Part shown: one piece after another, positions 34,845 through 43,247 of the stretch | Position numbering within the stretch: the stretch's first letter is position 1 | Layout: the number at the start of each line of letters is the position of its first letter | Assembly (NCBI GenBank): GCA_038525525.1 | Contig: JBCBHO010000002.1 | Location: forward strand, 372,001-436,000 | From: Shimia_B sp038525525 | GTDB taxonomy: Bacteria; Pseudomonadota; Alphaproteobacteria; Rhodobacterales; Rhodobacteraceae | Direction of reading: 5' to 3' | DNA: 64,000 bases | The notes under the pieces: generated by a model | Told to the model about the DNA's origin: nothing | Database searches by the model: none | What the model saw: the letters and a program-made list of their open reading frames with translations, nothing else | Position numbers and translations under genes: made by a program

Positions 34845-36878
34845 TTAGGCTGCGACCGCTTTACCACAATCCACGACGCCTGGCAGCGTCACCACGAATG
34901 TACTTCCAACGTCGATTTCGCTTTCGGCCGTGATCGTGCCCCCGTGCAGGTCGACGAGGCTTTTGCAGATCGCGAGACCGAGACCCGTGCCGCCGTATTT
35001 TCGGGTTGTGGACGCATCAACCTGTTCAAAACGCTCGAATATCGACTTCATCCGATCAGTCGGCACGCCCGGCCCGGTATCCTGCACGCTGAGGCGGACG
35101 CTCCCAAGGGACTGCGCAAGGCTCACTTTCACGGAGCCTTCGTCTGTGAATTTGAGCGCGTTTGAAACGAGATTGATCATGATCTGACGCACGCGCAATT
35201 CATCCGCCGAGATAAGGCAAGGTGCACCAGAATATGTGAGGGTCAGGCCCTTTCCTCGAGCCTTCTCCTGCATTTCAGCGGTCAGACGCTGGATCAGAGC
35301 ATCGAGATCGACGGTGGTTTTGTGAAGCTCGACCTTGTTTGTGCTGAGCTTGGACCAGTCGAGGACCGAATTGATAAGTGAAAGCAGATGCTGGCCAGAG
35401 TGATCGGACTTCTCGGCCTGACGCTTGATGTCGCTGGCGAATGCCTCGAACTTCTCCAGTGCATCGGCATTCGCGCCGATGGCTTGCCGCACCTTTCCGT
35501 AGCTTGGAAGCAGCGTGACGTTTCTCAGAAACGCAACATAGCCAAGAATGATCGAGAGAGGCGTTCTCAATTCGTGGCTCATATTGTTGAGGAAATCGGT
35601 TTTCGCCTCCGATGCCTGTTCTGCTGCAAAGATCGCCGTCTTCAATTCCGAAACATCCACGCGGAAGCCAACAGTAAATCCATCGCTCGTTTTGGATTCA
35701 GAGACCTTGAGCCAACGTCCATCGGGCAGACGCTGCTCGGTCGGCTCTTTGGGGTCCGCGTGAAGCGCGAGCCGCTCTGCGATCCATGCCTCCTCGTTGC
35801 CGATCGCATCGAGATACTGGCCGCGCGCAACGCCTTCTCGAATGATGTGCTCAAACGTATTGCCAGGCACAAAGAGATCCGAGGAATGCGCATAGTACTG
35901 GCGGTATTTCTCATTGCAGAGAAGCAGCCTGTCGTCTTCGTCATAGACCACAAAGCCATCTTCGAGGGACTCGATCGCTGCCACGAGCTGCCGCCGGGCA
36001 TTTGCGCGATCCACGATCAGGCGACGGGCGTAGTTCACGCCCGTGTAGCCAATGACCATCAGGCAGATCACAATGGTGAGGATCGCGCTTCTTTGCGGAG
36101 AAACCGTGGTCCAGCCAGTGGCCGGCGCCGCCCCTATCTCAATGAATGCCGTATCGTTCAAACGGATACGGCCGATCAGCGGCTCCTTTTGCCAGATGTC
36201 AGCGTTTCCGAAGAGCACGTCGCCCGGTTCCGTCGTGAAAGATCGCGCGCTGATCTCCGTCTGAATTGAGCCGTCGTTTATGCCCGCTTCGTCCAAGAAT
36301 GCTTCGATATCGATGACGACTGAATAGACCTCGGGGCCGTAGGTCGCGTCGGCTGCGCGCAGGATGAGGCCGACGCCGCCCTGAACCAAGTTCACCGGGC
36401 CCTGAACGATCACCTCGTCGGAGGCCAACGCCGCTTCAACCCATTTCAGGAGATCCGGCCTCGTCGTGAAATCAAGGCCCAGCGCGGCCCGATTTGGCTC
36501 CAGCGGATAGACTTGGGTCACGATGTAGGGGTCAGACATCGCGACATTGACTATGCTCGTGTTGGTCTTGCTGAGAACGCCGGCCAGGGTTTCAAAGTTC
36601 TCGGTTTCATCGCCAGGACCAACCCCCATGAAAACCGCGAGATTTTGGGTGAGGGTTTCGTAAGCGCGCAGGCGCGTTTCGGCGTGGTCGACGATGTCCT
36701 CCACACTGTCACGGTAACGATCGACCTCGTTGAGCTGCGCGGAGCGAAGCGTCACCGACTCAAGCATCAGGACTGTCAGGCCGCCGACTGCAAGAATGAA
36801 AAGATAGACCATCGCCAACCGAAGCTGGTGATGGAGGGGCGGTCGGTGTGCCCACTTCCTATTGCTTAGCTTTTTCAT
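34845..36878 (-). CDS. CHASE-PAS sensor histidine kinase
   Basis: A 677-residue membrane kinase. It has TM1 (~20-42), a periplasmic CHASE-like domain (~70-215, with GLDFTTRPDLLKWVEAA), a beta-rich segment, TM2 (~264-284), a PAS domain (~298-412), a HisKA box with His435 in NNMSHELRTPLS, and an ATPase domain (~535-668) ending in GGTGLGLAICKSLVDLHGG. It has no attached receiver; receivers and an Hpt protein are encoded alongside, so it fits a split phosphorelay. CHASE domains sense small extracellular molecules; the ligand here is unknown. Confidence 0.92.
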   Translation of the reverse strand: MKKLSNRKWAHRPPLHHQLRLAMVYLFILAVGGLTVLMLESVTLRSAQLNEVDRYRDSVEDIVDHAETRLRAYETLTQNLAVFMGVGPGDETENFETLAGVLSKTNTSIVNVAMSDPYIVTQVYPLEPNRAALGLDFTTRPDLLKWVEAALASDEVIVQGPVNLVQGGVGLILRAADATYGPEVYSVVIDIEAFLDEAGINDGSIQTEISARSFTTEPGDVLFGNADIWQKEPLIGRIRLNDTAFIEIGAAPATGWTTVSPQRSAILTIVICLMVIGYTGVNYARRLIVDRANARRQLVAAIESLEDGFVVYDEDDRLLLCNEKYRQYYAHSSDLFVPGNTFEHIIREGVARGQYLDAIGNEEAWIAERLALHADPKEPTEQRLPDGRWLKVSESKTSDGFTVGFRVDVSELKTAIFAAEQASEAKTDFLNNMSHELRTPLSIILGYVAFLRNVTLLPSYGKVRQAIGANADALEKFEAFASDIKRQAEKSDHSGQHLLSLINSVLDWSKLSTNKVELHKTTVDLDALIQRLTAEMQEKARGKGLTLTYSGAPCLISADELRVRQIMINLVSNALKFTDEGSVKVSLAQSLGSVRLSVQDTGPGVPTDRMKSIFERFEQVDASTTRKYGGTGLGLAICKSLVDLHGGTITAESEIDVGSTFVVTLPGVVDCGKAVAA

Positions 36879-36925
36879 TGGGGCCCCCGCTCCAGTTTAC
36901 TGCCCTGAATGTGTTGGCATAGAGC

Positions 36926-37285
36926 CTATCCTTGGGTCTCAAGTTCTCGCTCCAACTCCGTGAGGAGATGTTCGAGCGCTTCGGCAACGGGAGGCGTCAT
37001 GCGACGCCCACACTTAACTTCCGTTTCAATGTCCAGTGCGAGTGCACCAATGTTCGAGAAGCCCAGAGTTGGCGCCACGCCAGCGAGCTTGTGGCAATCG
37101 CGCTGCACGATCTCGAGGGCGTCAGGCGCCTCAGGGTTGCTCTGCAGCTCCACCGCCGCCGTTTCCAACCTGAGAATTCTGACCTCGAGGTTGCTGAAGA
37201 AGCGCTGGCGAATGGGCGCCAGCATCGCGTCGAGATCGGCGCGATTTGGAGCCTTCGATGATGCGGCGGGGAAATGATGTCTCAT
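36926..37285 (-). CDS. Histidine phosphotransfer (Hpt) protein
   Basis: A 119-residue all-helical protein. The Hpt box is RDCHKLAGVAPTLGFSNIG (62-80), with His65 as phospho-acceptor and the usual downstream Lys and Gly. It would relay phosphate between the kinase and receivers encoded on each side. The start ATG overlaps the stop of the upstream receiver-GGDEF gene (ATGA), and the kinase gene follows 47 nt later. Confidence 0.88.
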   Translation of the reverse strand: MRHHFPAASSKAPNRADLDAMLAPIRQRFFSNLEVRILRLETAAVELQSNPEAPDALEIVQRDCHKLAGVAPTLGFSNIGALALDIETEVKCGRRMTPPVAEALEHLLTELERELETQG

Positions 37286-38235
37286 GCGATACGAAGCCCG
37301 TTCGAAGCAACCGCTGGCATGTCTTTCGCAGGCAAGCCAACCAGCTTCCCCTCAACTGCTGCATTTTCGATTGCCTCGTCGAGGAGTTCATCGGCACTGC
37401 TGAAAGAGAACAACCCGCGGCGCACAGGTGCACCGACCCGAAGTCGCGGCGCCACGTCTCCAACGGAGCGGTACCAATCCGCGAGCGTCGAAAGAGGAGG
37501 ATCGAGGCGGTCTGCGAGCTCCTCCACACCGGTGTAGCGGCACCCGCGGGTGAAGACGACGAAGTCACCGTAGCCCGCATGGGCAATGAGCGTCTGCTCG
37601 TTCTTGAACGTCTCCGCGATGATCTCCGCCACATCCAGCAGCATATCAGGGTAGGCTTCCGGGCCGCGATTGGCGTGGATGTCCTCGGCATTGTCGACAC
37701 GAATACCGATCGCGGACCATGCCATGAGGTGAGCCGCGTTGAGCTTGAGCAGATAGTTCTGCATGGCCAGATACGTGATCGTGCGCGGGGCTTCCGTGAG
37801 TGGGAGTGGCACAGAAATGTCGAAGGCCGCCGGCGCGCCAAACTGGCGCTCAGTGCTCTTCGCGGTGAGTTGATCGACCATCTGCATGCGGCCGCGCAAC
37901 GTGCGGCGATCAATGGGCTTTGTCAGATAGTCCGTCGCGCCGACGCTGAAGGCACGATCAATGCTGCCCATGTCGGCGCGAACGGTGATCATGATGATCG
38001 GCGTATGAGCGCTCGCCGGATTTTGGCGAAGCATGTTGCAGAGCGCGACCCCGTCCGTTTCCGGCATGTCGATGTCGAGCAAAAAGCAGTCAAACGGCGC
38101 TTCACCGCCTTGCACAAGCGTCATCGCGTCCGCAGCAGACGAGACTTGCGTGACGTCATGGTAGCCAAGGGCCCCAAGCTCGGCCGCGATCACATCGAGG
38201 AAAATCGGGTCATCATCGACGGACAGAATTCTCAT
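37282..38235 (-). CDS. Response regulator with degenerate GGDEF domain
   Basis: A 317-residue protein. The receiver at 1-122 has DDD at 7-9, Asp54 in LLDIDMPETDG and KP at 106-107. The C-terminal ~150-300 has the strand-helix order of a GGDEF domain, but the signature reads HAGYGDFVVF (219-228), so the catalytic GG[D/E]EF is lost. The metal-binding region (IRVDNAEDI) is also altered. It is probably not a diguanylate cyclase; it could bind nucleotide or act as a scaffold. The ATG at 38235 is preferred over the frame's earlier start. It is the first gene of the signalling operon. The GGDEF assignment is by pattern and should be tested by structure prediction. Confidence 0.78.
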   Translation of the reverse strand: MRILSVDDDPIFLDVIAAELGALGYHDVTQVSSAADAMTLVQGGEAPFDCFLLDIDMPETDGVALCNMLRQNPASAHTPIIMITVRADMGSIDRAFSVGATDYLTKPIDRRTLRGRMQMVDQLTAKSTERQFGAPAAFDISVPLPLTEAPRTITYLAMQNYLLKLNAAHLMAWSAIGIRVDNAEDIHANRGPEAYPDMLLDVAEIIAETFKNEQTLIAHAGYGDFVVFTRGCRYTGVEELADRLDPPLSTLADWYRSVGDVAPRLRVGAPVRRGLFSFSSADELLDEAIENAAVEGKLVGLPAKDMPAVASNGLRIA

Positions 38236-38738
38236 TGTGCTACCCACTCGCAGTCTAGGCGACGCTATTGTTTCTGGTTTGCAGTCAATCAATCGCCGGA
38301 ATGTGGCTTTAATCAGACCGATTTGAGGAAAATCCGATCTTTTAGACCTCTGAAATCACTCATCTTTTACGGGAGCGCGGGCACGGCGCGCCTTATTCGC
38401 AGGATGAAACACCAGCAATCTTGGGTTGTGCACAGCTCAGATGATCTCTTCGGAGACGGCGAGGATCGCGGCAACTTTGCGGACACCGGGCCGCTTACAT
38501 CCACTGGGGTCTCTTCGTATCTGCGGGCCAAGGGCCATGTCGCTGCGGACGTCTCCGGAAGAAAACTCAGAGCACGGAAGGCTCAAAAGACCTTGGGAGC
38601 GCAGCGCCGGGTGGTGGCCAACAGCTTCCCGCGTGACACGAGGCAATCACCCGTAAGTCAGCTCATTTTTCGGCATGCACGCAGGCCGCCGGCTGTGTAG
38701 GGAGCTCGGGTCCTCACCGGCATACCCACAGGTTCTCC
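38236..38738. other. Gene-free stretch between signalling operon and cobalamin genes
   Basis: This is 503 nt between divergent genes. Open frames on both strands (for example 38437-38646 minus and 38426-38656 plus) overlap each other, lack ribosome binding sites and show nothing recognisable. Its first part (about 38270-38380) is AT-rich for this genome and may carry the promoter of the minus-strand signalling operon. No riboswitch, tRNA or mobile-element signature was seen. Confidence 0.5.
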
Positions 38739-39536
38739 ATGCGCACCTATCCTCCGGAACGAATTGTCTGCCTGACCGAAGAAACCGTGGAGACGCTGTA
38801 TCTTCTGGGAGAAGAGGATCGGATCGTCGGGGTCACGTGCTACGCGGTGCGGCCCAAGCGCGTGCGCAAGGAGAAGCCGAGAGTGTCGGCATTCACCTCG
38901 GCGGACATCCCGAAAATCCTCGCCCTGTCGCCGGACCTCGTCCTCACATTCTCAGATCTGCAAGCGGACATCGCCGCGGAGCTCATCCGCTCCGGCATCT
39001 CTGTGATGGCCTATAATCAGAGAGACATCGCCGGAATTCTCACGATGATCCGGCACCTCGGCGCGACCGTTGGCCAGAAAGAGAAGGCCGATGAACTGGC
39101 CATGAGCTACGAGGCACGCCTTGCGCGGGTTGCGGCGCTTTCCGCTGGGAGACCAAAACCGCGCGTCTACTTCGAGGAATGGGATGAGCCCCTGATCTCG
39201 GGCATCCGCTGGGTCAGCGAACTCGTCGCGATAGCGGGCGGTGAAGAGGTTTTCCCTGACGCCGCGCAAAAGCCAGGCGCGCTCGACCGGGTTGTCACGG
39301 AGGCAGAAGTCATCGCCGCGGCGCCTGACGTTATTTTTGCATCCTGGTGCGGGAAAAAGGTGAGACCAGAGAAGATAGCGGCGCGTAGTGGATGGGACGC
39401 GATACCAGCCGTCCGCCACGGACGCATCCACGAGATCAAGTCTCCCCTCATCCTTCAGCCCGGCCCGGCGGCTTTGACAGACGGCCTCGACGCGATCATC
39501 GAGGCGGTAAGCTGCTGGCAATCCGAGCAGGGCTAG
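38739..39536 (+). CDS. Cobalamin-type periplasmic-binding-fold protein without signal peptide
   Basis: A 265-residue class III binding protein of the BtuF/FecB type. The N-terminus goes directly into the fold (PPERIVCLTEETVETLYLLGEEDRIVGVT), and FEEWDEPLISGIRWVSELVAIAGGEEVF occurs in the second half. There is no Sec signal, so as annotated it would be cytoplasmic, unlike BtuF. It may be an intracellular corrinoid-binding protein or a start missed upstream. It precedes the B12 riboswitch and is therefore outside riboswitch control. Confidence 0.8.
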   Translation: MRTYPPERIVCLTEETVETLYLLGEEDRIVGVTCYAVRPKRVRKEKPRVSAFTSADIPKILALSPDLVLTFSDLQADIAAELIRSGISVMAYNQRDIAGILTMIRHLGATVGQKEKADELAMSYEARLARVAALSAGRPKPRVYFEEWDEPLISGIRWVSELVAIAGGEEVFPDAAQKPGALDRVVTEAEVIAAAPDVIFASWCGKKVRPEKIAARSGWDAIPAVRHGRIHEIKSPLILQPGPAALTDGLDAIIEAVSCWQSEQG

Positions 39537-39630
39537 GGCTGGTCCCTCGCGCCGTGCAAGATCGAGAAAGCTGGGTTTCTCCCACGTCGCTCATTGACCA
39601 CGTAATGAAAGTGCTCTTTGCTCCGGCCTG

Positions 39631-39811
39631 ATGGTTCTCTTGGGCCAAAGGCCCGTGAGATGAAAAGGGAACACGGTGAGGCGTAGCCAGTAGGCACCAA
39701 ATCCGTGACTGCCCCCGCAACTGTGAGCGGTGAGTGACCTCGACAAGCGCCACTGGAGTAAAATCTGGGAAGGCTCGAGGAAACAAGGACCCGCAAGTCA
39801 GGAGACCTGCC
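39631..39811 (+). ncRNA. Cobalamin riboswitch
   Basis: The conserved elements appear in order: AAAGGGAACACGGTG (from ~39661), GACTGCCCCCGCAACTGTGA (B12 box region), GCCACTG, GGGAAGGC, and GACCCGCAAGTCAGGAGACC near the 3' end. The aptamer is on the same strand as, and 140 nt before, the DUF1636-ABC transporter genes, so adenosylcobalamin should repress them. A small hairpin, CAGGCG/CGCCTG, follows just before the Shine-Dalgarno sequence AAGGAG near 39870, a possible expression platform. Outer boundaries are approximate. Confidence 0.93.
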
Positions 39812-39881
39812 ATCACCTGCGCCTTAATGCGCGCGGGCATTTCAACTCGATGCAGGCGGGGCGCCTGACAAGGAGAGAAAG

Positions 39882-40019
39882 ATGGCAAAGCGGCTTTTCC
39901 CGCGACACCACAGTTCTGTTTTGCGCGCCCGCCTCGGTGGCGGAGGGCCAAATGGGACATCGAATTTCAATCTGCACGTCATGCCGACACAAGGGGACGC
40001 CCTGCCGCCCTGGCTTTGA
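39882..40019 (+). CDS. Candidate 45-codon leader ORF after the riboswitch
   Basis: The ATG at 39882 has the best Shine-Dalgarno of the region (AAGGAG, 6 nt before it). The frame runs 45 codons to TGA at 40017 and overlaps the first 68 nt of the DUF1636 gene in another frame. The product is basic and unlike any family I recognise. It may be a leader whose translation couples riboswitch state to the next gene, or it may be noise while the strong SD serves some other start. Confidence 0.3.
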   Translation: MAKRLFPRHHSSVLRARLGGGGPNGTSNFNLHVMPTQGDALPPWL

Positions 40020-40347
40020 GCTGATCACGCGCCTGAAGGCCGCGCTTGACGCAGCGGGCCATGCGCTTCCTCACGACTTCGAGGTGTCTGGCGTGGCCTG
40101 CATGGCTGGCTGTGATCGCCCGTGCACGGTCGCCTTTCACGGGACAAAGAAGGCCACCTACCTTTTCGGGGACATCGACCCGGCCACGGATATCGAAGAC
40201 CTTGTCAGCTTTGCTGAACAGTACGCCTATCTCCACGATGGGTGGTGCTCGTCTGTCGACCGTCCGGGAAAGCTCAGGAAGACCACGCTGGCCCGTGTCC
40301 CAGCCGCGATCTGGGCACTCGACGACACGGAAGCGCAGGCGTCGTGA
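39952..40347 (+). CDS. DUF1636 predicted metal-binding protein
   Basis: A 131-residue protein of the DUF1636 family, thioredoxin-like ferredoxin in type. Cysteines are arranged as CTSCRHKGTPC near residue 7 and CMAGCDRPC near residue 45, suitable for an Fe-S cluster or metal. The family recurrently sits beside B12-controlled transporters; its job is unknown. The ATG at 39952 has GGAGGG 4-9 nt upstream; the frame is open back to 39730, inside the riboswitch. Its stop overlaps the GTG of the ATPase gene. Confidence 0.85.
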   Translation: MGHRISICTSCRHKGTPCRPGFELITRLKAALDAAGHALPHDFEVSGVACMAGCDRPCTVAFHGTKKATYLFGDIDPATDIEDLVSFAEQYAYLHDGWCSSVDRPGKLRKTTLARVPAAIWALDDTEAQAS

Positions 40348-41144
40348 CAGCCGAGGCGCTCTCTGCCCGTGACCTCAGCTGGTCACCTCGGCGCGGATCC
40401 CCGGCGCTTCTTCAGCCGATGAGCTTTGACCTTCCCGCAGGACGCGTTCTTGCGGTTGTGGGGCCTAACGGGGCCGGCAAAACCACCCTTCTGCGGCTCC
40501 TCTATCGCTTTCACCGCCCCACGACCGGACACGTCCTCATCGGGGGCAACGACATCTGGTCGATGTCCGCGAGAATGGCCGCGCAACGGGTGGCCGCCGT
40601 CCTCCAGGAACAGCCGAGCGACTTCGCCCTCACCGTCGGAGAAATCGTAGCCTTGGGGCGGACGCCCCATCGCAGGGGGTTTGCCGGCACCACGGGCTCG
40701 AACGATCTCGAGATCATCGATCGCGTTCTCGAGCAGATGGACCTCCGCGGGCTCGCCGATCGCCATTTGGGAAGCCTCTCCGGCGGCGAGCGTCAGCGGG
40801 TCATGGTGGCCCGGGCACTGGCGCAAGAGCCTCGGCTGCTCATCCTCGATGAGCCCACCAATCATCTCGACATTCGCCACCAGCTCGAGGTCCTCGAACT
40901 GATCAAGGATCTTCCCATCACCATCGTGACGTCGCTCCATGACCTTAACCTCGCAGCCGGCATCTGCGACGTCGTGCTCTTGCTGCAGTCCGGAAGGTCT
41001 ATCGCCTTTGGTCCGCCCGCCGATGTCCTCACCGAACATGCCGTCTCCGGCGCATTCAATGTGATCGCCCAGCGCGAACAGCTTTCGCGAAGCCAGGCTG
41101 ATCATCTCACTTTTCATCTTCACCCAAAAGGAACGCACCGATGA
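40344..41144 (+). CDS. Cobalamin/iron-type ABC transporter, ATPase
   Basis: A 266-residue ABC ATPase of the FecE/BtuD type. Walker A is VVGPNGAGKTTLLRLLY (~37-53), the signature is GSLSGGERQRVMVARAL (~144-160) and Walker B is LLILDEPTNHLD (~165-176). The start is the GTG at 40344, overlapping the DUF1636 stop. With the binding protein and permease downstream (4-nt overlap, then 4-nt gap) it forms a complete importer under the B12 riboswitch. Corrinoid is the likely cargo; cobalt or a siderophore cannot be excluded. Confidence 0.9.
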   Translation: MTAEALSARDLSWSPRRGSPALLQPMSFDLPAGRVLAVVGPNGAGKTTLLRLLYRFHRPTTGHVLIGGNDIWSMSARMAAQRVAAVLQEQPSDFALTVGEIVALGRTPHRRGFAGTTGSNDLEIIDRVLEQMDLRGLADRHLGSLSGGERQRVMVARALAQEPRLLILDEPTNHLDIRHQLEVLELIKDLPITIVTSLHDLNLAAGICDVVLLLQSGRSIAFGPPADVLTEHAVSGAFNVIAQREQLSRSQADHLTFHLHPKGTHR

Positions 41145-42076
41145 AGAAGACTATCCTTACATCCTTTTCCCTCGCAATGGCCGCCAGCGCGGTTTCCGCA
41201 GGCACAACCGTGCAGAGCTGCAATCGCGCTGTCACGTTCGACGCGCCGCCTGAGCGCGCAATCTCCAATGATGTGAACCTCACCGAGATGATGCTCGTCC
41301 TGGGCCTGGCGGATCGAATGGTGGGCTACACGGGCATCTCTGGCTGGAAGACCCTCGACGAAGAAATGCGCGCGGGCGTCGAAGAGCTCCCCGAGCTTTC
41401 TGCCAAGTACCCGTCCAAGGAAGTGCTCGTCGGGGCCGACGCGGACTTCTTCTTTGCCGGCTGGAACTACGGAATGAAGGTGGGCGGCGAGGTCACGCCG
41501 GAGACCTTGGCGCCGTTCGGCATCGACGTCTACGAACTGACGGAGTCCTGCACCCATATCATGGAGAAGGACAAGGCCAGCATGGACGACATGTATGCCG
41601 ACCTGATGAACCTCGGCCGCATCTTCGGCGTCGAAGACCGGGCTGAAGATCTCGTCGCCGGCTACAAGGCCGAACTCGCCGCGTTCAAAGAAGGTCTCGA
41701 GACCGGTGAACCGCTCCGCGTGTTCGTCTACGACAGCGGGGAGGACACACCCTTCACTGCAGGTCGCTATGCGATGCCGACAGCGCTCATCGAGGCAGCG
41801 GGCGGGGTCAACATCATGGATGACTTCGACAAGAGCTGGGCGACGGTCACTTGGGAAGAAGTCGTAGAGCGCAATCCGGAGGTCGTCATGATCGTGAACT
41901 ACGGCGATGTGACCGCCGCGCAAAAGCGCGAGTTCATGATGTCAAATCCCGCTTTCGCAGAGCTCGACGCGGTGAAGAACGATCGTTTCGTGACCCTTGA
42001 ATACGTGGAAGCCACACCCGGGCCGCGGAACATTCAAGCGATCAAGACGCTCGCGGACGCGTTCTGGTCCGAGTGA
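41141..42076 (+). CDS. Cobalamin/iron-type ABC transporter, substrate-binding protein
   Basis: A 311-residue periplasmic binding protein of the FepB/BtuF type with a Sec signal peptide (residues ~1-20, ending VSAG). Mature landmarks include PERAISNDVNLTEMMLVLGLADRMVGYTG and, later, RNPEVVMIVNYGD. It captures the riboswitch-linked ligand for the permease. It starts in the stop of the ATPase gene (ATGA). The Cys pair (Cys27 and the Cys of ESCTHI) could form a disulfide. Confidence 0.88.
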   Translation: MKKTILTSFSLAMAASAVSAGTTVQSCNRAVTFDAPPERAISNDVNLTEMMLVLGLADRMVGYTGISGWKTLDEEMRAGVEELPELSAKYPSKEVLVGADADFFFAGWNYGMKVGGEVTPETLAPFGIDVYELTESCTHIMEKDKASMDDMYADLMNLGRIFGVEDRAEDLVAGYKAELAAFKEGLETGEPLRVFVYDSGEDTPFTAGRYAMPTALIEAAGGVNIMDDFDKSWATVTWEEVVERNPEVVMIVNYGDVTAAQKREFMMSNPAFAELDAVKNDRFVTLEYVEATPGPRNIQAIKTLADAFWSE

Positions 42077-42080
42077 GACC

Positions 42081-43136
42081 ATGAGCGAGACCACGACATC
42101 CCCATCGACCGCACGTCGCCTGTCTGGCGTTCATGCCTACACCCTGGGCGGTGTGGCACTGCTCGTGGTCTCGCTCTCCCTTGCCATTTCGGTCGGGGCT
42201 GTTCCGGTTCCTCTCGGGACGGTCTGGGGCGTTTTCCTGAACAAGGTCGCACCCGGCACCATCGAACAAACATGGTCGCAGGGACGCGAAGCCATTGTTT
42301 GGGAGATCAGGTTTCCGCGCGGACTTTTGGCCATGATGGTTGGCGCGGGTCTCGCGATGGTCGGAGCGAGCCTCCAAGCCGTCACGCGCAACCCGCTCGC
42401 CGATCCTCATCTCCTCGGGATCTCTTCGGGCGGGGCATTCGGCGCGATCCTCGCGCTTCTTCACACCGGTCTTTTCCTTGGGCTTCTGACCGTTCCCCTC
42501 CTGGCCTTTGTCGGGGCGCTGGGCGCGACGGCGATTGTCCTGGGCGTTTCACGATTGGCGAACGCGACGAGCGCGGATCGGCTCGTTCTCGCTGGCGTCG
42601 CGGTATCCTTCATCATCATGGCAGCGGCCAACGTGCTGATCTTTCTCGGCGATCCTCGTGCAACACACGTCGTCGTTTTCTGGATGCTCGGCGGGCTTGG
42701 TCTAGCGCAATGGAGTCAGTTCATTTACCCGCTGGTCGTCCTTGGCGTCTGCGCCGCTTGGCTCTTGGCGAAGTCGGCAGAACTCAACGCAATGACAGTC
42801 GGTGATGAGACTGCGTCGACGCTTGGGATCCCCGTCGCGCGTTTTCGGCTCTCCGTGTTCGTGGCAGGGGCGCTGATAACAGGTGTCATGGTCGCGTTCT
42901 CCGGCATCATCGGGTTTGTCGGGCTCATGGTTCCCCATGTGGCCCGCATGATCGTGGGGGGAGACTACCGACGCGTTCTGCCGGCCTCAGCGCTGCTGGG
43001 CGCCGTTTTCCTTCTCTGGGCAGATATCTGCGCGCGTACCGTCATGGCGCCGGAAGACATGCCCATCGGTATCGTCACAGGTCTTGTGGGCGGTATTTTC
43101 TTCGTCTGGCTGCTAAGCCGGCAGCGCGCTGGCTAG
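42081..43136 (+). CDS. Cobalamin/iron-type ABC transporter, permease
   Basis: A 351-residue FecCD/BtuC-family permease with about nine or ten TM helices. Family landmarks are RFPRGLLAMMVGAGLAMVG, RNPLADPHLLGISSGGAFGA, and FSGIIGFVGLMVPHVARMIVGGDYR near the end (ATPase-coupling region). The ATG at 42081 follows the binding-protein stop by 4 nt. It completes the riboswitch-controlled operon. Confidence 0.92.
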   Translation: MSETTTSPSTARRLSGVHAYTLGGVALLVVSLSLAISVGAVPVPLGTVWGVFLNKVAPGTIEQTWSQGREAIVWEIRFPRGLLAMMVGAGLAMVGASLQAVTRNPLADPHLLGISSGGAFGAILALLHTGLFLGLLTVPLLAFVGALGATAIVLGVSRLANATSADRLVLAGVAVSFIIMAAANVLIFLGDPRATHVVVFWMLGGLGLAQWSQFIYPLVVLGVCAAWLLAKSAELNAMTVGDETASTLGIPVARFRLSVFVAGALITGVMVAFSGIIGFVGLMVPHVARMIVGGDYRRVLPASALLGAVFLLWADICARTVMAPEDMPIGIVTGLVGGIFFVWLLSRQRAG

Positions 43137-43247
43137 CCATGGGCCGGTAGACAATCCCCCCTGCTCGCCCCGAGGGACGCTCATAGCTTCAGCATAAACC
43201 TCACGGCCCTGACGGATCGTGCGCGACCAAGCTCCAGGAGATGCGCG

